Part shown: positions 58,526 through 64,000 of the stretch, one piece after another | Layout of the letters: the number at the start of each line of letters is the position of its first letter | How positions within the stretch are numbered: the stretch's first letter is position 1 | NCBI GenBank assembly: GCA_034670405.1 | Contig: JAXDDX010000321.1 | Span: 16,001-80,000 of the forward strand | Origin: Hoplostethus atlanticus | Taxonomy: Eukaryota > Chordata > Actinopteri > Trachichthyiformes > Trachichthyidae | DNA: 64,000 nucleotides | Direction of reading: 5' to 3' | Notes under the pieces: generated by a model | What the model saw: the letters and a program-made list of their open reading frames with translations, nothing else | Told to the model about the DNA's origin: nothing | Database searches by the model: none | Translations under genes and position numbers: made by a program

Positions 58526-61500
58526 TTACAATCGCAAGCGTGGCGGCAGACACAACACAGAGGCTCGTATGTCAGTGTTCGGCCCAGGCATCCTGCCCAT
58601 GTTGTCCCACTGCTGTGTGGTGGGATCATAACGATGGGCCATCTTAGTATCACTGTAGTCCTCCTGGCTGTACCCTCCAAGCACGTAAAACCTCTCCTCA
58701 AATACTGCAGATCCTGCGCCGACATGGGGCACCGGTAGAGATGTGAAGGCAGTCCAAGAGTTAGCCACTAGGTTGTACACCTCACAAGCTAGCAGGTCAA
58801 AGGTAGCCATGTTGTCATCTGTGGTTATTCCACCTGCTACATAAAGATGGCCACCCAGGATCTCCATACAGTGATGAGCCCGAGATTTGGCCATGTCTGC
58901 CAGATGGGTGGTTCCTTTCTCGGGGTGGTACAGAAACATGGATGCCAGACAATGGTACCCACTGTTCAGGCCTCCTGAGACGAAGATCTGGTTGTGTAAA
59001 ACACGGGCTACATGCCCACACAGGGCCATATCCAAGGGCCGAGTAAAGCTGAAAGAAAGTTCAAATTTAGTCACATGTGAATATATACTTTCTATACTTT
59101 CTATACTTTGCTAACATTGCTCTATTTTCATTATCTCTGAATAGAGGATCTAGTCTTCGAGTCTACTGGTCTACTTTACCAACAAATGTACTGTGTCAAA
59201 CAAGGATGGAAGCATGACACTCTCAGGGTGTCAGGGTCGTGGGTTCGATCCCCACATAGTGTCAAGTACCTTTGTAAGTCGCCTTGGATAAAAGCGTCTG
59301 CTAAATGACTGTAACGTAATGTAATGTAATCTGTAAAGACACTATCTGGCCAGAGGGGACGGTCTCTGAACTCCAGGATTGTTTTGAGAGCACTGACTGG
59401 AACATGTTTGCTTGAGAGGCTACTCAGAGCTCTCAAACTGACATTGAGGAATATGCCTCCATGGTATTATCCTACATAAACATGTAGTTGTCCCAAAAAA
59501 ATCCCCAAAACTCATACGCACGATCCCCAACCAAACACCCTGGATGACCTGCGAGGTTCCTCAGCTGCTGAAGCCAGCATAGCCAGAACCAACCTGAACT
59601 AGGACATCAAAGCTACTACACCCTGCAGATGGATCTACACTCACACCACAACAAGCTTTTCAGGTATCTCTCTTTTTGCAGCCTGGTTGTTATATTTTTC
59701 ATGGATCTCCATGATGGCAGCAGCCGTGGTTGTTGGGACATTTGTGACACAACTACAAAGTATGCGACCAACCAAAAGTTAAGACCCCCCCACCATCTTA
59801 CCTCCAGGAGTTTGCAGTGTGGCAGTAACGTTCCACACTCCCCCTATAGTGAGGGTTAGAGTCCCCCCCGATGGCATATAGCATTTCATCCAGCACAACC
59901 ACAGAGAAACAGCATCGTTTTTCGTGCATGTCAGCCAGTTGCTCCCAGCTGTCTTGAAGGGGGTCATACCTACAGGTAAAATGTGGTAGTAAGATGAGAA
60001 ATAATGATGGAGATAAACGTATATCTAGAAATGCACATTTGTTTATAGCTAGGATCCAATATGCATCTCCCTCACCTGTAAGAAGAACTCAAGACGTCAT
60101 TGACGCCGTAATACCTCCTTCCTGCAATCACATACAATTGTCCTTTGAGCACAGCCACCTCATGACTAATCCTTGCTGGTTCTGGCATCTCTCCCAACCT
60201 CCTCCACTCCATGGTCCTCACGATCCCCATGTGGTTCCTCAAGGAATTCACAAACCACAGTTCCCTGCTGATTCTTCGGCTGTTGAAGTCTTCAGAGATC
60301 TGGTCCCCTCCGACCAAGACCAGGCTCTCTTTTGGCTGGTAGGTCCGCCATTGACTCCGGGGTGCAGTGTCATTGGAGCAGAAGTCCTCAAACACTGTCT
60401 GATAGAGCTCCACCAGGCTGTGATGGGAGCACATATTCATAGCTTGATGAACCTCTTTGAATTCCTTGAAAGTCATCAGGGGAAAGTGGATGGTTTTCAT
60501 CAGTTCCTTAGCGAGCCTCAGTCGTGACTTGGGCTTGGCTTGAATCCAGGCCACCACCGCCTTGAATACAACAAGCTCAGATGATACATAGAGCGAGTGA
60601 CTGCTCAGGTATGTTAGGAGCTGTTTGGCTGGCAGGTCCTTAAACTTATAGGTGAGTGCCACCTTTTGGAATTGCTGCAGGACAAAGTCATCAGCCACTT
60701 CAAGGAGCTGTGCCATCTCATAGGCCTTAGCAAAAGATGCCACATCTAGGCAGGAGTGGGGATTTATCTCCTGTTGCATGAAGTCAAGGCACAAGGAGAG
60801 AGCAGGTTGGTACTGGAGCTGAAGGGAGGTTCGAGTGATCTCAAAGACACACGCCCAGCTGAGGGGGAGGGTCCCACTGTAGGAGCAGCCAATCAGAGCC
60901 TCCAGCTCAGAAGACAACAGGAAGGGGAGGTTCACACAGGGCTGATAGGATTCCTTCATCCCACAGGTGAACATGCCGCGGAAGTAGTCACTGCTGGCAG
61001 CCAGAATAACTCTGTGTACTGGAGGGAGGCAAGATGGTGGTGAAAAGATACCCACTATCATCCCAACTAAAATATAAGGGCTCCTATTATATGAATTCAA
61101 GTTTGGAGACATTGTTAAATTTTGATTTTGTTTCCAAAAATGCATCCTTTTTTACAGGCAGTTTTGGACTAACCAGTCTACGCATCACGACTGGACTTCT
61201 TTCACTTAACAATTGCTAAAATCCTTCAGAAAGGTTTGAAGCATTTGAACTTTAATCAGGGTTACTTCACATGAATGTTGCTGAATATGTTTCTAACTAA
61301 TTACACACGTGTGCAGCAACATTTAGTTGCTGGAACTCCTTTTAATATGAATGCTTTGATAAACATGTCCTGTTTCTATACGTATTTCATAGAAATAAAT
61401 ATATTTTAATAATAATAATAGGTATTACTGTTTCTTTGATAATTCATGCACGAAAAAGGGTTCTGGACAGGCATTGACATTATGTCCTATATTCACAACA

Positions 61501-62642
61501 TAGGGATATAAACTATACTCACCATGCAGCGATGCCCCGAGAGCCTTAAGAGTGACATCACAGCCCACATTTTCCATGCACAACTCTCTTATGGACAGAA
61601 GACTGATCTTCATCTGCTCTGCAGCAGAGAGGCTGTCCTCTTTTTTCTGTGTTCGATATTTCAGGGACTTTTCCTCCTCCTCCTCGGCACAGAGATCAAT
61701 AACTCTGGGGACCCCCAGTGTTTGAGCTGCAGCCTTTATCTGGGCCACGGTGTCTCTGTTCAGAGCTAATATGGCTCCAGTGTAGGCAAACTCCAGAACC
61801 GCCTGTAGCCCCACATGATCCACCTCAGGACCAAGACACATCGACCACTTATGGACCACGTCCATTTCATCATCTTTTCTTTCTCCTCCTTTCCCCTGTT
61901 CTTCGTTGCTCCCCGTCAGTCTCTCCCGGATGAGGGAGCTGACAGCAGCCAGGACAGGGGCGTGTACGTGGAAGCTCTTCCCATCCTCAGTGCTCAGAGT
62001 CAGGTCAGTGAGGAGAGACGAATCCCTAAACTCCTTCAAGCTGTGGAATATGTCTGTGGGATGACTGTCTTTGCTGTAAACTTTTAGCACATCTTCTTCA
62101 TCACTTTCCGTGTCATCCCCTAGTGAATGTTCTGCTTCTGTTTCCTCATCGTCAAACTCTTCCTGTTCCTCTTTGGGCTTTTCCAGGTGATCTTGAAACT
62201 CCTCCTCGTGAGTTGTCAGAAGGATGCTACCTCCGTCACTCCACACTTCATTATCTGGCGACTCCCCTTCTTCTTCTTTCATCTCTTCCTCTTCCTCTCC
62301 TTTCCTTTCCGTATGAGTTTCCTGAGCCCCTGGGATGCCATTTCCATTCCTCCAAGGTTGTCTGTCTTCTGTTTCTAATACCAGATGACTCCTTAAGTCC
62401 CCTTGCTTCCTTTGTCCTTGTTCCCTCCCCTCAGGGTCTTCCTTGCCAGCATTTACCTCTTCCTCCTGTATCTCTTCAAAACCGTAACATTCATTCACAT
62501 CTTTTTGCTGTTCATCCTCAACTCCCTCCAAGTCGACCGCACCATCAGATTCCACTGAATCTGAAAGGTTTTCTTCATCATGTTGCCCCGTGCTTTCCTG
62601 GTCTTGTTCAGCCTTTTCATCCTCAGTCCTTCTCTCATGCAT
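58526..62642 (-). CDS. klhl33: KLHL33-like double-BTB kelch protein B
   Basis: Coding exons in gene order: 62642 (or further upstream) to 61523, 61018-60076, 59969-59802 and 59048-58526. From the ATG at 62642 ([13 protein letters not shown]) the phases join to 918 codons including the stop. Layout matches copy A: a very acidic N-terminus, first BTB ([20 protein letters not shown] to [16 protein letters not shown]), second BTB ([20 protein letters not shown]), BACK ([17 protein letters not shown]), and kelch motifs (LVLVGG, LYVIAG, LYAIGG, IFVSGG, LYVAGG, FYVLGG). The second motif has VIAG instead of VGG. The start is uncertain: a longer glutamate-rich N-terminus beginning at an ATG at 63039 is open in another frame and meets this one only through a one-base shift at about 62700-62770. 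A poly(A) signal (AATAAA on the reverse strand) lies at about 58472. It converges on C1q B, with stops 444 bases apart. Confidence 0.82.
59204..59330 (+). repeat. tRNA-derived SINE in klhl33-like B intron 3
   Basis: Contains the B-box gtgggttcgatccccacata (59239-59258), then gtaagtcgccttggataaaa, gcgtctgctaaatgactg and a short taatg run. It is the closest relative of 2757-2905. The A-box half is degraded. Confidence 0.72.
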
Positions 62643-63039
62643 CTCTTCTCTATACTGCTCTCCCAGGTTATCGTCTTCATTTTGCTCCTCCTCCTCATCT
62701 TCCTCTACCCCTTCTTCCTCCTTCACCTCCTCTTCCTTCCCCGCCTCTCCCTTCCTTCACTTCTTCCTCTTTTTCCTGCCCCTCCATTTCCCCTTCTACC
62801 TCCTTCTCCTCCTTCTTTGCCTTTTCCTTCCCCTTCTCCTCTTCATTCACCACCTCCTCTACCTCTACCTCTTCCTCCTCCACCTTTCCTTTTACCTCCT
62901 CCTCCTGCTTTTTCTCATCTTCCTTCCCCTCCTCCTCTTTCTCCTCTTCTTTCGCCAATTCCCCTGTCACCTCCGGTTCAGCCCACCGTCGCGAACAACT
63001 CAACCTCTCTCTACATCTCCTCCTCCTGTTCTCCTCCAT
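62643..63039 (-). other. Possible extended acidic N-terminus of klhl33-like B
   Basis: The reverse strand from an ATG at 63039 (MEENRRRRCRERL) is open to about 62695 and is almost entirely Glu/Lys. Joining it to the downstream frame leaves one base too many: the distance 63039-61523 is 1517 bases, one more than the 1516 required by the exon 2 phase. It is probably real coding sequence with a one-base insertion, or a repeat-length error in the purine-rich tract, rather than an intron. Confidence 0.45.
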
Positions 63040-64000
63040 CCCTCTCTTCAATCTCTCCTCCCACTCCTTCTAGAGGCATGGCACAGCTCCTGCCATAAAG
63101 TCTCTATAACCACAATCCTTCCCGGTGCCCAACACTCATATATTTACACCTCAAGACACTTACGTCTGACGGAGTTTGTGTGGATAAACGAAGGGGTAAA
63201 TGTCCAATGTCCGATTGTCGTCCAATGGGCGGATATTGGTGTTGTTGTTGTAAGCAGCTCTCTCCCCTTTCTGCAATCACAAGCCCTGTGGTCTGTTTGA
63301 TCCTCTCCCGCTTCCCTCCTCCTTGTGTGTGAATGCTCGTGAATGACACAAGCACTTATGAATCCTCTAACAACCAGACAAGTCGCTATATATACACTCC
63401 AAAACACGTACAGATCATGTCACTCAGGAATCTAAGAATTATGAAGTGCTTATTGGAGGTCGGACTTGTAAGGGGTGGGTGCACTAGCTGTATGTTCGTA
63501 GTATTAAGTCACTGCTTTTGCTTTAAGTCGTTGAAGACTTCTCTTTGTTGACAAATTATTTCCCTTCCTGTTAGATTTGTAAAAGTCACAAGTGTTGCAC
63601 AAATGATGTTTACAGTTTATCCTGATTGCAATTGATCCTTACAATTTATCCTGCATGTTGCAGTGTTTGTTAACTGAATCCTCTCCTGCAGCCTGTTGGT
63701 GTTGGTGATCATGTGTTATACTGTTACAGGCTTCACCCCGTCTAACCCCCCCCCCCTGCCCATAATAATATACAAGGGAATGATCTAGACTTAGAAGCAG
63801 TTTGATCTCTGCCACCAAGACATATCAAGTCCTTGGCGGCGAATTGCATTGCATTCTGGGGGCATGTGACTCGGGGGGGCGGCGGGGATCAGTATTAAAT
63901 GTCTAGATGGGATCGCGTTGGTCCTCCACAGCCAAATATTGTGGAATCTGGGTCAAGGAGTGGGAGACGCGAGGCCGAAGGGAAACAAACAACACATTTC
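63040..64000. other. 5' flank of klhl33-like B, nothing recognised
   Basis: Near 63060-63075 the reverse strand resembles the start of copy A (an ATG then EWEER in a shifted frame), suggesting decayed N-terminal sequence. The remainder to the window end shows no exon, a short C/G run near 63750 and a G-rich tract near 63870-63890. Confidence 0.4.

Noticed and set aside
62123..63073. Long forward-strand open frame rich in Ser, Leu and Pro
   Set aside because: It is the antisense of the glutamate-rich first exon of klhl33-like B. Purine-rich coding sequence leaves the other strand open, and there is no family resemblance.

Overview
This window is vertebrate nuclear DNA, almost certainly from a ray-finned (teleost) fish. 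Genes are split into many short exons with GT-AG introns. The DNA is rich in (CA)n/(GT)n microsatellites, tRNA-derived SINEs and short inverted-repeat elements. The gene families (a kidney/gill-type Na-Cl cotransporter, a PARP14-like gene, small secreted lectins, C1q-domain proteins) are typical fish loci. All exon models were built by eye from splice signals, reading phase and family similarity; no search was run. Species and exact orthology are therefore inferred.

Layout. 1.2-5.2 kb (- strand): a decayed kelch-like gene of the KLHL33 type, interrupted by repeats and abutting a retroviral-LTR-like sequence at about 0.6-1.25 kb. 5.4-9.5 kb: repeats only. 9.5-23.9 kb (+): a complete 27-exon SLC12 cation-chloride cotransporter of the NCC/NCC2 type, 1039 residues, with one GC-AG intron. 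26.4-29.1 kb (+): a secreted lectin with three C-type lectin domains. 29.95-32.66 kb: a near-identical 1.36 kb direct tandem duplication that carries the presumed promoter and first codons of the next gene. 32.6-42.8 kb (+): a 15-exon PARP14-like gene (RRM, KH-like region, three macro domains, WWE, ART catalytic domain), broken by one extra base in macro domain 1. 44.3-44.5 kb (-): a C1q-domain fragment.

45.4-62.7 kb is a mirror-image cluster. KLHL33-like A (+) and C1q A (-) converge, C1q B (+) diverges from C1q A, and C1q B converges on KLHL33-like B (-). Both KLHL33-like proteins have an unusual BTB-BTB-BACK-kelch order. Their first-BTB exons are nearly identical while the rest has diverged, which points to gene conversion. 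C1q A carries a very long coiled coil, encoded by one giant exon, with regularly spaced N-glycosylation sequons.

The genes do not form an operon-like pathway. Several belong to families with immune roles (PARP14, C-type lectin, C1q domain). The KLHL33-like genes are presumably Cullin-3 substrate adaptors, and the SLC12 gene is an ion-transport gene. The observations I would examine first are the double-BTB architecture, the palindromic KLHL33/C1q cluster with its conversion tract, the duplicated parp14 5' end, and the sequon-studded C1q protein.
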